Shown one piece after another: positions 41,259 to 49,972 of a stretch of DNA of 64,000 nt. Where the stretch lies: NCBI RefSeq assembly GCF_028888695.1, contig NZ_PNFF01000002.1, positions 891,001 through 955,000 of the forward strand, written 5' to 3'. The notes below the pieces were generated by a model. That model had not been told where the DNA came from, did not search any database, and saw only the letters and a program-made list of their open reading frames with translations. A program made the translations under genes and the position numbers. The stretch comes from Bacillus methanolicus (lineage in GTDB: Bacteria; Bacillota; Bacilli; Bacillales; Cytobacillaceae). Positions within the stretch are counted from its first letter, which is position 1, and every line of letters begins with the position of its first letter.

Positions 41259-43247
41259 ATGACAGCAAATATTCAAGAAACTTTTGATTTCCTCAACCAG
41301 CAAGATCCGGTGTGGTATCCTGATAAAACACTCATTGAAAATGCAAACATCCAATTATTCATGAAAAAACATAGTATCCCTAACATCGAAGAACTCCACA
41401 GAAAGTCGATACAGAACCCTGAATGGTTTTATGAAAGCGTGCTTGAAGAGCTTGAAATACCATGGCGAAAGCCGTATGAACAACTTTTGAATACAGAAAA
41501 AGGCATTCCATTTGCAAAGTGGTTTACAGGTGGAAAAACCAATCTTCATTATTACACCATTGAAAAACAGATCAGCCTTGGAAGAGGTAATAAGATTGCA
41601 TTGATCTGGGAAGGAGAAGATGGCTGCTCGATATCTTTTACCTACAAAGAACTAAACGAAAAAGTAAATGAGCTTGCAGCTGCCCTTAAATCCCTTGGAG
41701 TTTCTAAAGGAGACCGCATCGGGATTTACCTTCCGCCCATTCCGGAAGTGCCAATCTCTTTATTTGCCTGTGCAAAAATTGGTGCGGTTGTTATTCCGGT
41801 GTTTTCAGGATACGGGGCCGAGGCCGTCGCATCAAGGCTGATTGACGGAGAAGCAAAAGTATTGATCACAGCCGACGGTTTTTATCGCCGTGGAAAGACC
41901 GTCAAGATGAAGGAGGAAGCTGATCGGGCAATTGAGCTGGCTCCATCGGTGCAGCGAGTCATTATTGTGAACCGCTTAAACAGGAACATTGCCATTAATC
42001 CGAGTAAAGATATATGGTATGAGGAGTTAATTAGAAACCATTCATCCCAGGCGACTGAGACCGAATTCGTCGATTCCGATGATCCTTTCATGATTTTGTA
42101 TACATCCGGTACGACCGGACGGCCGAAAGGAACCGTTCATACACATACAGGATTTCCGTTAAAGAGCGCGCTAGATTTGTATTTTTGTTTCGATTTAAAA
42201 AGAACGGACCGCATATTCTGGCTGACAGACTTTGGCTGGATGATGGGCCCGTGGCTGCTGCTCGGTGCCGCAGTGCACGGCGCAACAGTTATCCTCTATG
42301 ATGGGAGCCCGGATTTTCCTCATGAGGGGCGGCTCTGGGAATTAATCGAACGCCATCAAGTTTCAATCTTTGGGATTTCTCCTACTCTCATCCGCTCACT
42401 GATGACAAAAGATGTTGACGTGCCTAATCTTCCGTCTCTACGGATTCTTGGCTCGACAGGGGAACCGTGGAATCCGAATGCATGGTACTGGTATTTAGAA
42501 AAAGTCGGGAACGGGCGGTGCCCGATTATTAATTATTCAGGAGGTACAGAAGTGTCAGGAGGAATTTTAGGCACCTATCCCATTTTTCCACTGAAACCAT
42601 GCGGGTTCCATGGGCCAATACCTGGAATGGCTGCCGGCGTTGTCAATGACCGCGGAGAAAAAGTGGACCATGCAGTCGGGGATTTAACCATAACGGCTCC
42701 GTTTGTAGGGATGACGAAATCATTCTGGAACGATGATAAACGCTATTTAGAAGCCTATTGGTCTAAGTGGAAAGGAATTTGGGCGCACGGTGATTTTGCC
42801 GCAGTGGACCGCCATGGATTCTGGTATTTGCTTGGACGTTCCGACGACACAATCAAGGTGGCCGGGAAACGGATCGGCCCCCCAGAAATCGAAGCAGCGG
42901 TAACGGCTCATGAAGCTGTAAAGGAAGCGGCAGCAGTCGGAATCCCGCACCCGGTCAAAGGAGAAGTTCCTGTCGTTTTTGCCGTTTTACACAATCGCGA
43001 GTCTTTACACCCTGAATTGGAACAAGAATTGCAAACTTATGCAGAACGCTCTCTCGGGAAAGCCTTGAAGCCGGATAAAGTCCATATCGTTTCAGAGCTT
43101 CCATATACACAGAGCGGAAAAATTGCCAGAAGGGTCATCAAATCATCGTATCTCGGCGAGTCGCCGGGGGATATTTCGACCTTGAAAAACAGCGAAGCGC
43201 TAAAGGAAATTACCGAAAGGGGAAAGGGAATTGAGTATATTGGCTAA
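41259..43247 (+). CDS. AMP-forming acyl-CoA synthetase
   Basis: Adenylates an organic acid and joins it to CoA. 662 residues, acetyl-/acetoacetyl-/propionyl-CoA synthetase-like layout with an N-terminal ACAS_N region. The P-loop is ILYTSGTTGRPKG (about 277-290); also NYSGGTEVSGG, GRSDDTIKVAGKRIGP and the C-terminal TQSGKIARR with the acylatable Lys. Start ATG 41259 after GAGAGGTGG, 1 nt after thiolase. Its 3' end overlaps the dehydrogenase gene. Substrate unknown; a short or methylthio acid would fit the setting. Confidence 0.93.
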   Translation: MTANIQETFDFLNQQDPVWYPDKTLIENANIQLFMKKHSIPNIEELHRKSIQNPEWFYESVLEELEIPWRKPYEQLLNTEKGIPFAKWFTGGKTNLHYYTIEKQISLGRGNKIALIWEGEDGCSISFTYKELNEKVNELAAALKSLGVSKGDRIGIYLPPIPEVPISLFACAKIGAVVIPVFSGYGAEAVASRLIDGEAKVLITADGFYRRGKTVKMKEEADRAIELAPSVQRVIIVNRLNRNIAINPSKDIWYEELIRNHSSQATETEFVDSDDPFMILYTSGTTGRPKGTVHTHTGFPLKSALDLYFCFDLKRTDRIFWLTDFGWMMGPWLLLGAAVHGATVILYDGSPDFPHEGRLWELIERHQVSIFGISPTLIRSLMTKDVDVPNLPSLRILGSTGEPWNPNAWYWYLEKVGNGRCPIINYSGGTEVSGGILGTYPIFPLKPCGFHGPIPGMAAGVVNDRGEKVDHAVGDLTITAPFVGMTKSFWNDDKRYLEAYWSKWKGIWAHGDFAAVDRHGFWYLLGRSDDTIKVAGKRIGPPEIEAAVTAHEAVKEAAAVGIPHPVKGEVPVVFAVLHNRESLHPELEQELQTYAERSLGKALKPDKVHIVSELPYTQSGKIARRVIKSSYLGESPGDISTLKNSEALKEITERGKGIEYIG

Positions 43248-44445
43248 AGAACGTAAACAAATCGATCTATCTGAAGAATTGTCTAGGCCTTTTATTCAAA
43301 ATGAACGCCAGGAAGCTCTTTTTCGCCAGGCAGCGGTGCTTGCAGATCGTTTTCAAACGAGGGCGGCAGAAATCGATGAAGAGGGGAGGTTTCCGTTTGA
43401 AAATTTTCAGGATCTGAAAGACTCCTCCTATGTTTCTCTTTCCGTTCCCGAAAAATTTGGAGGCAAAGAAATTTCGCTTTACGAATTTCTCCTGCTGCAG
43501 GAAAGGATCGCCCAGGGTGATGCTTCGACCGCTTTATGTATTGGCTGGCACGTTGGGGTTATTTACGACCTCAGGGAAAGGCAGACATGGGAAAGCGCCA
43601 AGTTTGAATGGATTTGCCGCGAAGTTGTGCAAAACAAGGTGTTGATTAACCGTGCGGCCACAGAGATTGCAACAGGAAGTCCAACGAGAGGCGGCAAACC
43701 GCAAACTACCGCAGTTAAAAAGAATGGCAAGTGGATAATCACAGGAAGAAAGTCGTTTACGTCAATGGCCGTTGGCCTTGATTATTCATTAGTAACAGCA
43801 ACGATCGAAGAATCAGGTGAGGTCGGCTCCTTTTTGGTTGATCATCGGCTTAAAGGAGTCAGTGTGGAAGAAAACTGGGATATGCTCGGGATGCGCGGTA
43901 CGAGGAGTGATGACCTTGTGCTTGATCAGGTCGAGCTGCCGGAGGATGCGCTTGTAGAATTGGATCAATTAGATAATCCGAATGCTAAGACTTCGAGGGC
44001 ATGGCTGCTTCATATTCCGGCCTGCTATCTCGGAGTTGCGATTGCGGCCAGAAATTATGCGGTTACTTTTGCGGCAGAATATCAGCCGAACAGTCTTCAA
44101 AGTCCAATTAAAAATGTTCCAGAGGTGCAAAGGAAAATTGGCGAAATGGATTTGGAGCTTTTAAAAGCAAGAAACGTTCTATACTCTGTAGCACGGCGCT
44201 GGGATACAGAACCCGACAAACGTGAAGGAATGGCCGGAGAACTGGCGGCAGCCAAACATATCGCAGTCAACAGCGCCAATGCAGTGGTTGATTTAGCGAT
44301 GAGGATTGTAGGGGCAAGAAGCTTGCAAAAATCCAACCCGCTTCAGCGTTTTTACAGGGATGTCAGGACAGGGCTTCACAATCCGCCGATGGATGATGCA
44401 GTTATTTCTTTGCTCGCAAAACAAGCATTGCAAAATTTTAAATAA
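43231..44445 (+). CDS. Acyl-CoA dehydrogenase family flavoprotein
   Basis: 404 residues with the acyl-CoA dehydrogenase N, middle and C domains. Family strings: SVPEKFGGKEISLYEFLLLQ, the middle-domain GKWIITGRKSFTSMA and WDMLGMRGTRSDDLVLDQVEL, C-terminal RIVGARSLQKSNPLQRFYRD. The C-terminal part resembles the SfnB/DszC/IBD-like branch with NPLQRFYRDVRTGLHNPP, rather than classic fatty-acid enzymes. TTG 43231 after GAAAGGGGAAAGGG is the likely start (TTG 43240 is an alternative), overlapping the synthetase by 17 nt. Confidence 0.9.
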   Translation: MSILAKERKQIDLSEELSRPFIQNERQEALFRQAAVLADRFQTRAAEIDEEGRFPFENFQDLKDSSYVSLSVPEKFGGKEISLYEFLLLQERIAQGDASTALCIGWHVGVIYDLRERQTWESAKFEWICREVVQNKVLINRAATEIATGSPTRGGKPQTTAVKKNGKWIITGRKSFTSMAVGLDYSLVTATIEESGEVGSFLVDHRLKGVSVEENWDMLGMRGTRSDDLVLDQVELPEDALVELDQLDNPNAKTSRAWLLHIPACYLGVAIAARNYAVTFAAEYQPNSLQSPIKNVPEVQRKIGEMDLELLKARNVLYSVARRWDTEPDKREGMAGELAAAKHIAVNSANAVVDLAMRIVGARSLQKSNPLQRFYRDVRTGLHNPPMDDAVISLLAKQALQNFK

Positions 44446-44523
44446 AGTAAAGTAAATAATCGATTTGAAGTGGAAAATCCGGTATTAAACACATGACTTT
44501 CAATTGAAAAAGGAGGAAAAGAA

Positions 44524-45357
44524 ATGAGAACTTATAAAATAGTATTTTTTGCAGTCGCGCTGGTGTTTACCATGGTCTTATCTGCATGCTCGGGCTCGGA
44601 TCAACAAGCAAATGGTACTGAGAAAAAGGAGATTAAAATCGGTGCTACAGCAGGGCCATACAGCGACCAGGTAACTGAGGGGATCAAGCCTTACCTTGAG
44701 AAAAAAGGATATAAGGTCGAAGTCGTTGAGTTTAATGATTATGTTCAGCCGAACATCGCCCTTGATAAAGGATCGATTGACGCAAACGTGTTTCAGAACG
44801 AGCTCTACATGAAGGAGTTTGCTAAATCAAGAAACTTGGATATCGTCGAGGTGATCAAAGTTCCGACAGCCCCGATTGGAATCTATTCCAAAAAGCATAA
44901 ATCGATAGACGAAGTCGAGGAAGGAACTACCGTAGCGACATCCAACGACCCGGTAAACCAGGCGCGCGCTCTTATCATGCTTGAACAGCTCGGCTGGATC
45001 ACCTTAAAAGAAGGAATAGATCCGACAAAAGCGTCTGAAAAAGATATTGCCAAGTATAACAAAAAAATCGTCATTAAGCCGCTTGAACCTGCGCAGCTTC
45101 CTAGAGCGCTTGAAGATGTCGATTACTCTTTTATTAATGGAAACTTCGCTATTTCGTCCGGGTTTAAGTTGAAAGATGCCGTCTTATTGGAAAAAACTCC
45201 TCCCCATTATATGATAGGAGTTACGGTTAGAGGGAAAGATAAAGACGCCCAATTCGTCAAAGACATTATAGAAGCTTATAAATCAGAAGAATTTAAAAAA
45301 TTAAATGAGGAAAACGAAAAGTATGAAGGTTACGTTTGGCCGGACTGGATGAAATAA
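44524..45357 (+). CDS. metQ: MetQ/NlpA-type methionine-binding lipoprotein
   Basis: Substrate-binding lipoprotein of a methionine ABC importer, 277 residues. Signal peptide with lipobox LSAC (Cys22), then the lipoprotein-9 domain: IKIGATAGPYSDQV, NDYVQPNIALDKGSIDANVFQ, ATSNDPVNQARAL, FINGNFA. Start ATG 44524 after AAAGGAGGAAA. It is the fourth gene after the SAM riboswitch. No MetN or MetP gene is adjacent, so it must use a transporter encoded elsewhere or have a modified ligand. Confidence 0.93.
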   Translation: MRTYKIVFFAVALVFTMVLSACSGSDQQANGTEKKEIKIGATAGPYSDQVTEGIKPYLEKKGYKVEVVEFNDYVQPNIALDKGSIDANVFQNELYMKEFAKSRNLDIVEVIKVPTAPIGIYSKKHKSIDEVEEGTTVATSNDPVNQARALIMLEQLGWITLKEGIDPTKASEKDIAKYNKKIVIKPLEPAQLPRALEDVDYSFINGNFAISSGFKLKDAVLLEKTPPHYMIGVTVRGKDKDAQFVKDIIEAYKSEEFKKLNEENEKYEGYVWPDWMK

Positions 45358-45381
45358 TTGGACCATATTTAAAAATTTTGT

Positions 45382-45491
45382 GAGGCTGACCCAAAAATAA
45401 GAGTCAGGCACCCTTAGCTGCTAAATATCGTTTCTGCAATATTTAGTAACTGCTTACGGGAGCCGGGCACTTATGGTTCAGCCTCTTTTTT
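45382..45491 (+). repeat. AGGCTGACCC-bounded repeat, copy 2, likely terminator
   Basis: Arms GAGGCTGACCC (45382-45392) and GGTTCAGCCTC (45475-45485), inner stem with CTAAATAT / ATATTTAG. Its reverse complement aligns with 27530-27638 over most of its length. TTTTTT follows, so it likely ends the metQ operon. Confidence 0.85.
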
Positions 45492-45535
45492 AATTGAAAG
45501 TTAAAAAACCATTGTATTTTTTTGCTTTTAAAATG

Positions 45536-45563
45536 TTACTGTCACAAATAATTACCATATAAT
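45536..45563 (+). promoter_or_regulatory. Candidate promoter of kimA
   Basis: TTACTG (45536-45541), 16-nt spacer, TATAAT (45558-45563). The 200-nt leader between this and the gene has no recognisable c-di-AMP riboswitch. Confidence 0.5.
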
Positions 45564-45767
45564 GAAATTTTCACTTTACAAAACACTTTTTCAGGGGTAT
45601 ATTTGCTGAGTGATTTAATTATTCAATACATATCTTATACCGTTTTTCCCTCTAAACGGAATAAATAAGAAAAATACCATATTACAGTACTCATTAATTG
45701 AGTGATATATCTCCATACTATTTACATACTTATTCATGAATTCTGTTTGTGAAACAGGAGTGTTGCT

Positions 45768-47594
45768 ATGCGTTTATCAATGTTCAAAAAGGTCCTGATT
45801 GGAAAGCCTCTCAAAACAAGTGAATTAGGAGAACAAAAACTAAATAAATTAAAGGCTCTTGCCGTCTTGTCGTCAGACGCCCTTTCTTCAGTTGCATATG
45901 GCACTGAACAAATTTTAATTGTTTTAGCGACGATAAGCGTTGTTGCGTTTTGGTATTCAATTCCAATTGCGATAGGCGTATTAGTTCTATTAACTGCTTT
46001 GATTTTATCTTACCGGCAAATTATTTATGCTTATCCCCACGGGGGCGGCGCTTACATCGTTTCAAGGAGCAATCTTGGGGAAAATCCCGGGCTTATTGCG
46101 GGGGGTTCGTTGTTAGTAGATTATATTTTAACCGTAGCCGTGAGCGTTTCAGCCGGAACGGATGCCATTACATCCGCCTTTCCGGGATTACACGATTTTA
46201 AGGTAATCATCGCTTGTTTATTAGTTGTTTTTATCACGATTTTAAACCTTAGGGGTGTTACGGAATCTGCTTCGATTCTCGCCTATCCCGTTTATTTATT
46301 TGTTTTCGCATTAGTACTCTTAATAGGTGTAGGAACATGGAAAATACTCACTGGTCAAGTGCCGGCGGATTTACATACACCGATCGGCACAGCTGTTCCC
46401 GGGATTAGTTTATTTTTGCTGCTAAGAGCTTTTTCATCCGGTTGTTCAGCCCTTACCGGCGTAGAAGCGATTTCGAATGCGGTCCCAAACTTTAAAGAAC
46501 CTGCAGCAAAAAATGCAGCCAATACATTAGTTATGATGGGAGTTATCCTTGCAATTCTTTTCTCAGGCATTACGTTTCTTGCTTATTGGCTGGGAATAGC
46601 ACCGAAAGCTGAAGAAACCGTTGTCTCCCAAATCGCATCAGAAGTCTTTGGAAGAAATCTTTTCTATTATTTCATTCAAGGAACTACGGCTCTTATCTTA
46701 GTTCTCGCAGCAAATACCGGTTTCTCTGCTTTCCCGCTGCTGGCCGTTAACTTGGCTTCAGATAAATATATACCGAGAATGTTTTTAATTCGCGGAGACA
46801 GGCTTGGCTATTCCAATGGAATTATCACCCTGGGCATCGCATCCATTTTCCTGATTATTGCTTTTAGAGGGGAAGTAGAACATCTCATTCCGTTATACGC
46901 AGTTGGGGTTTTTATTCCTTTCACTCTTTCGCAATCAGGCATGATTGTCAAATGGCTGAGAGAGAAGCCGGCAGGATGGGTATATAAGCTGACCGTTAAT
47001 TTAATTGGAGCCCTTATTTCCTTAACTGTCGTGATCATTTTCTTTACGACGAAGTTTTCTCAAGTTTGGTCTGTGCTTGTTTTCTTACCGGTCATTGTAT
47101 TTTTGTTTCATCGAATTAAAAGCCATTACGAAGCTGTGGGAGAACAGCTCAGGATCAATCAAAATGAGGAACCTCTGAAGCTGGAAGGGAATGTAGTGAT
47201 TGTTCCGGTTGCAGGGATTACAAAAGTGGTTGAAAATTCATTGAACTACGCCCGCTTAATTGGGGACACAGTTATTGCCGTTTATGTCGCCTTTGACCGT
47301 GAAAGCGAAAAACGGATGGAGGAAAAGTGGAAGGAATGGAAGCCTGATATTCGCCTCGTAACCCTGTATTCCCAATACCGAAGTGTAATGAAACCACTTG
47401 CCCGATTTCTTGATTTAGCCGAGGAAAAAGCTGAGGAAAACAATCACACTCTAACAGTGTTAATACCTCAGTTCATCACAAAGAAAAGATGGCACGATAT
47501 CTTGCATAATCAATCAGGATTACTTTTGAGGTTATACCTCCTTTATCAAAAAAATGTGATTGTCACGACGGTACCGTATCGATTAAAAAAATAA
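45768..47594 (+). CDS. kimA: KimA, high-affinity potassium importer
   Basis: Proton-coupled K+ symporter of the APC superfamily, formerly YdaO. 608 residues: about twelve spans (30-450), then a cytosolic domain from about 455 to the end. The sequence closely follows B. subtilis KimA as I know it: KLKALAVLSSDALSSVAYGT, YPHGGGAYIVSR, LLVDYILTVAVSVSAGTDAI, SGCSALTGVEAISNAVP, FITKKRWHDILHNQS. Start ATG 45768 after CAGGAGTG. In B. subtilis it is controlled by a c-di-AMP riboswitch, which I do not see here. Confidence 0.95.
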   Translation: MRLSMFKKVLIGKPLKTSELGEQKLNKLKALAVLSSDALSSVAYGTEQILIVLATISVVAFWYSIPIAIGVLVLLTALILSYRQIIYAYPHGGGAYIVSRSNLGENPGLIAGGSLLVDYILTVAVSVSAGTDAITSAFPGLHDFKVIIACLLVVFITILNLRGVTESASILAYPVYLFVFALVLLIGVGTWKILTGQVPADLHTPIGTAVPGISLFLLLRAFSSGCSALTGVEAISNAVPNFKEPAAKNAANTLVMMGVILAILFSGITFLAYWLGIAPKAEETVVSQIASEVFGRNLFYYFIQGTTALILVLAANTGFSAFPLLAVNLASDKYIPRMFLIRGDRLGYSNGIITLGIASIFLIIAFRGEVEHLIPLYAVGVFIPFTLSQSGMIVKWLREKPAGWVYKLTVNLIGALISLTVVIIFFTTKFSQVWSVLVFLPVIVFLFHRIKSHYEAVGEQLRINQNEEPLKLEGNVVIVPVAGITKVVENSLNYARLIGDTVIAVYVAFDRESEKRMEEKWKEWKPDIRLVTLYSQYRSVMKPLARFLDLAEEKAEENNHTLTVLIPQFITKKRWHDILHNQSGLLLRLYLLYQKNVIVTTVPYRLKK

Positions 47595-47620
47595 AATGCT
47601 GGATCTTTTGCACCGTTTTT

Positions 47621-47650
47621 AAAGAAGCCTTTTTTGGGCTTCTTTTTTTA
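47621..47650 (+). terminator. Terminator after kimA
   Basis: AAAGAAGCC (47621-47629) and GGCTTCTTT (47637-47645), followed by TTTT. Confidence 0.9.
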
Positions 47651-47721
47651 AAACGGATTAAAGTTTACAAAAAATCATACGACACAAAAAGGAAGCGGCT
47701 TTAGCTTGAGAAATATTAATT

Positions 47722-47757
47722 CTTTTTTAAAAAAGAATAAGGCTGGCAGAACCAGCC
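47722..47757 (-). terminator. Terminator of the gene at 47768-48238
   Basis: On the minus strand GGCTGG / CCAGCC (47741-47757), then TTATTCTTTTTT. Confidence 0.8.
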
Positions 47758-47767
47758 CTAATAAAAA

Positions 47768-48238
47768 TTAACTTCCCTCACTTTGCTGCTCGCTTCCGTT
47801 TGCAGAAGAAATACCCATAGACCGCAAAGTTTCTTTTGCTTGATTTAAAGTAGTTTCGGCTTGTTTCTGCCAGTTCATAATCAGTTTGATGAAGGGTTTA
47901 AATTCAGGAGCCGCATTTTGTTCCATTATTTTCAAACCTTCTCGTACTTCTTTATCCTGATTCTCAGCATTTTTTATACACGTGACAAGTGTGTCAATAA
48001 TGGATTTCCGCTGCTCTCCATTTGCTAACCTTTGGGCTGAACCTGTTGCGCTAACCCGATGATAGGAAGCAGGGACTAAATGATTATGCATTTCACTATT
48101 TCCTTTTAAATCTTTTGTTGCCGGAATATGGTACAGCTCACTGCTCATAGCACATACCATTTCTTCAGCATATAAACTTTGATTTAGTAAAGCTAAAACT
48201 TGTGTCCAGTTATTCACACGATAATAATAAGGATACAA
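47768..48238 (-). CDS. Helical protein of unknown function
   Basis: 156 residues, mostly alpha-helical by eye, no span. A tyrosine-rich start (MYPYYYRVNNWTQV) of the kind seen in some spore-coat-associated proteins, then ALLNQSLYAEEMVC, HLVPASYHRVSATG and a long helix (FKPFIKLIMNWQKQAETTL). Possibly a ferritin-like helical bundle (inference), but I see no clear metal ligands. Start TTG 48238 after AAGGGAG with 8-nt spacing. Own terminator; single gene. Confidence 0.8.
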   Translation of the reverse strand: MYPYYYRVNNWTQVLALLNQSLYAEEMVCAMSSELYHIPATKDLKGNSEMHNHLVPASYHRVSATGSAQRLANGEQRKSIIDTLVTCIKNAENQDKEVREGLKIMEQNAAPEFKPFIKLIMNWQKQAETTLNQAKETLRSMGISSANGSEQQSEGS

Positions 48239-48376
48239 TTGATCAGCTCCCTTCGCAGAAGAGTGTTCCCATCACTATTTTTATGATGATCGTTTAAATT
48301 TCATGCAATTAATGTTGAGTGATGGATCGCCTTTTTAGAGCAAACTTAATTATGAGAAAAAGTATTTGGAATTTTC

Positions 48377-48405
48377 TTAGCAGTGTATTAAAAAACATGT
48401 ATAAT
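48377..48405 (+). promoter_or_regulatory. Candidate promoter of map
   Basis: TTAGCA (48377-48382), 17-nt spacer, TATAAT (48400-48405). Confidence 0.65.
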
Positions 48406-48490
48406 AGTAAAACAGCGATTTCAAATCGAAGTCGAACTTTGTTTAAAAATGAATATACTTAGTACTCATTTTTTTATTTTGAAAAATTGA

Positions 48491-49261
<771 letters not shown>

Positions 49262-49374
49262 GAAGCTTAAAGATCGAAGGTGGGCAAAAATTTCTTCTGA
49301 AAAAATAGCTTATGGTTTAAAAATTTTCGCAACAGACGAAAATAGAAATAGAGTAACAAAGAGAGGGGAGCTCA

Positions 49375-49545
49375 ATGCTAATATTAAAACATTATTTCTT
49401 AAGTGATATTGAACGGTTCCAGAAAGAAAAAATAGTCCTTGATTCAATGAAAAGCATAACAGAAGAAGAAGTCTTCGTAATGGATGATAGAGAGCTATTG
49501 GAAATATACAACGAATGTGTTAAAGAAAAGCTTATCACAGGATAG
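49375..49545 (+). CDS. 56-residue protein of unknown function
   Basis: ATG 49375 follows GAGAGGGGAG. The product is soluble and charged: MLILKHYFLSDIERFQKEKI, then SMKSITEEEVFVMDDRELLEIYNE and VKEKLITG. It reads like two to three helices, similar in style to short Bacillus proteins with an acidic C-terminal helix. The terminator stem begins inside its last codons. Good SD and terminator make it likely expressed. Not recognised. Confidence 0.65.
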   Translation: MLILKHYFLSDIERFQKEKIVLDSMKSITEEEVFVMDDRELLEIYNECVKEKLITG

Positions 49546-49558
49546 GCTTTTCTTTTTG
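49522..49558 (+). terminator. Terminator overlapping the 56-residue gene
   Basis: AAAGAAAAGC (49522-49531) pairs with GCTTTTCTTT (49546-49555), followed by TT; the left arm is coding sequence. Confidence 0.75.
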
Positions 49559-49686
49559 AATGATGATTGGCACCCTGGGATTGTGAATTATCTTTAGACT
49601 CGAATATTAGAATGAGGGCTCATAAAAGAGAAATTCATCAAGGGTTTCGCTGCTTGAAAATGGCTTATGCAGGGACATTCTGGACT

Positions 49687-49706
49687 TTAATCAAACGTTT
49701 GATTAA
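49687..49706. promoter_or_regulatory. Second copy of the 20-bp palindrome
   Basis: Same 20-bp perfect palindrome as at 24255-24274 (core AATCAAACGTTTGATT). Lies 140 nt after the small gene and 267 nt before rlmCD. Confidence 0.6.
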
Positions 49707-49776
49707 GACTCATAAATTTGGAAAATCGCTCAAGAATTAGGCGCCATTCGTTTAGGAGAGTTTCTTAAAACTTTCT

Positions 49777-49902
49777 GGTTATCGACCACATTTTGAATAT
49801 ATTAACCACATTTCATGATTTATCGACCACTTTTTAAATATATCGGCCACATTACATAATTTATCAACCACTTTTTGAATTTATCGACCACTCTTTCGCA
49901 AT
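49777..49902. repeat. 20-21-bp tandem repeat array before rlmCD
   Basis: Six degenerate copies, consensus TTTATCGACCACTTTTTGAA, i.e. TTCAAAAAGTGGTCGATAAA on the minus strand. That reads almost like the unit at 2441-2660 (TTGAAAAGTGGCTCATAAAA), so the arrays are related and inverted. Confidence 0.85.
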
Positions 49903-49972
49903 ACGGCCGTCTTTGTGCTACAATCTTTTCTGTCAAATCGTACACTAAAATTACAAGCAAAGGAAGAAAGCA

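Noticed and set aside
45382-45491. Riboswitch for kimA
   Set aside because: The structure aligns with a dispersed repeat at 27530 and lies at the end of the metQ operon, before the kimA promoter.
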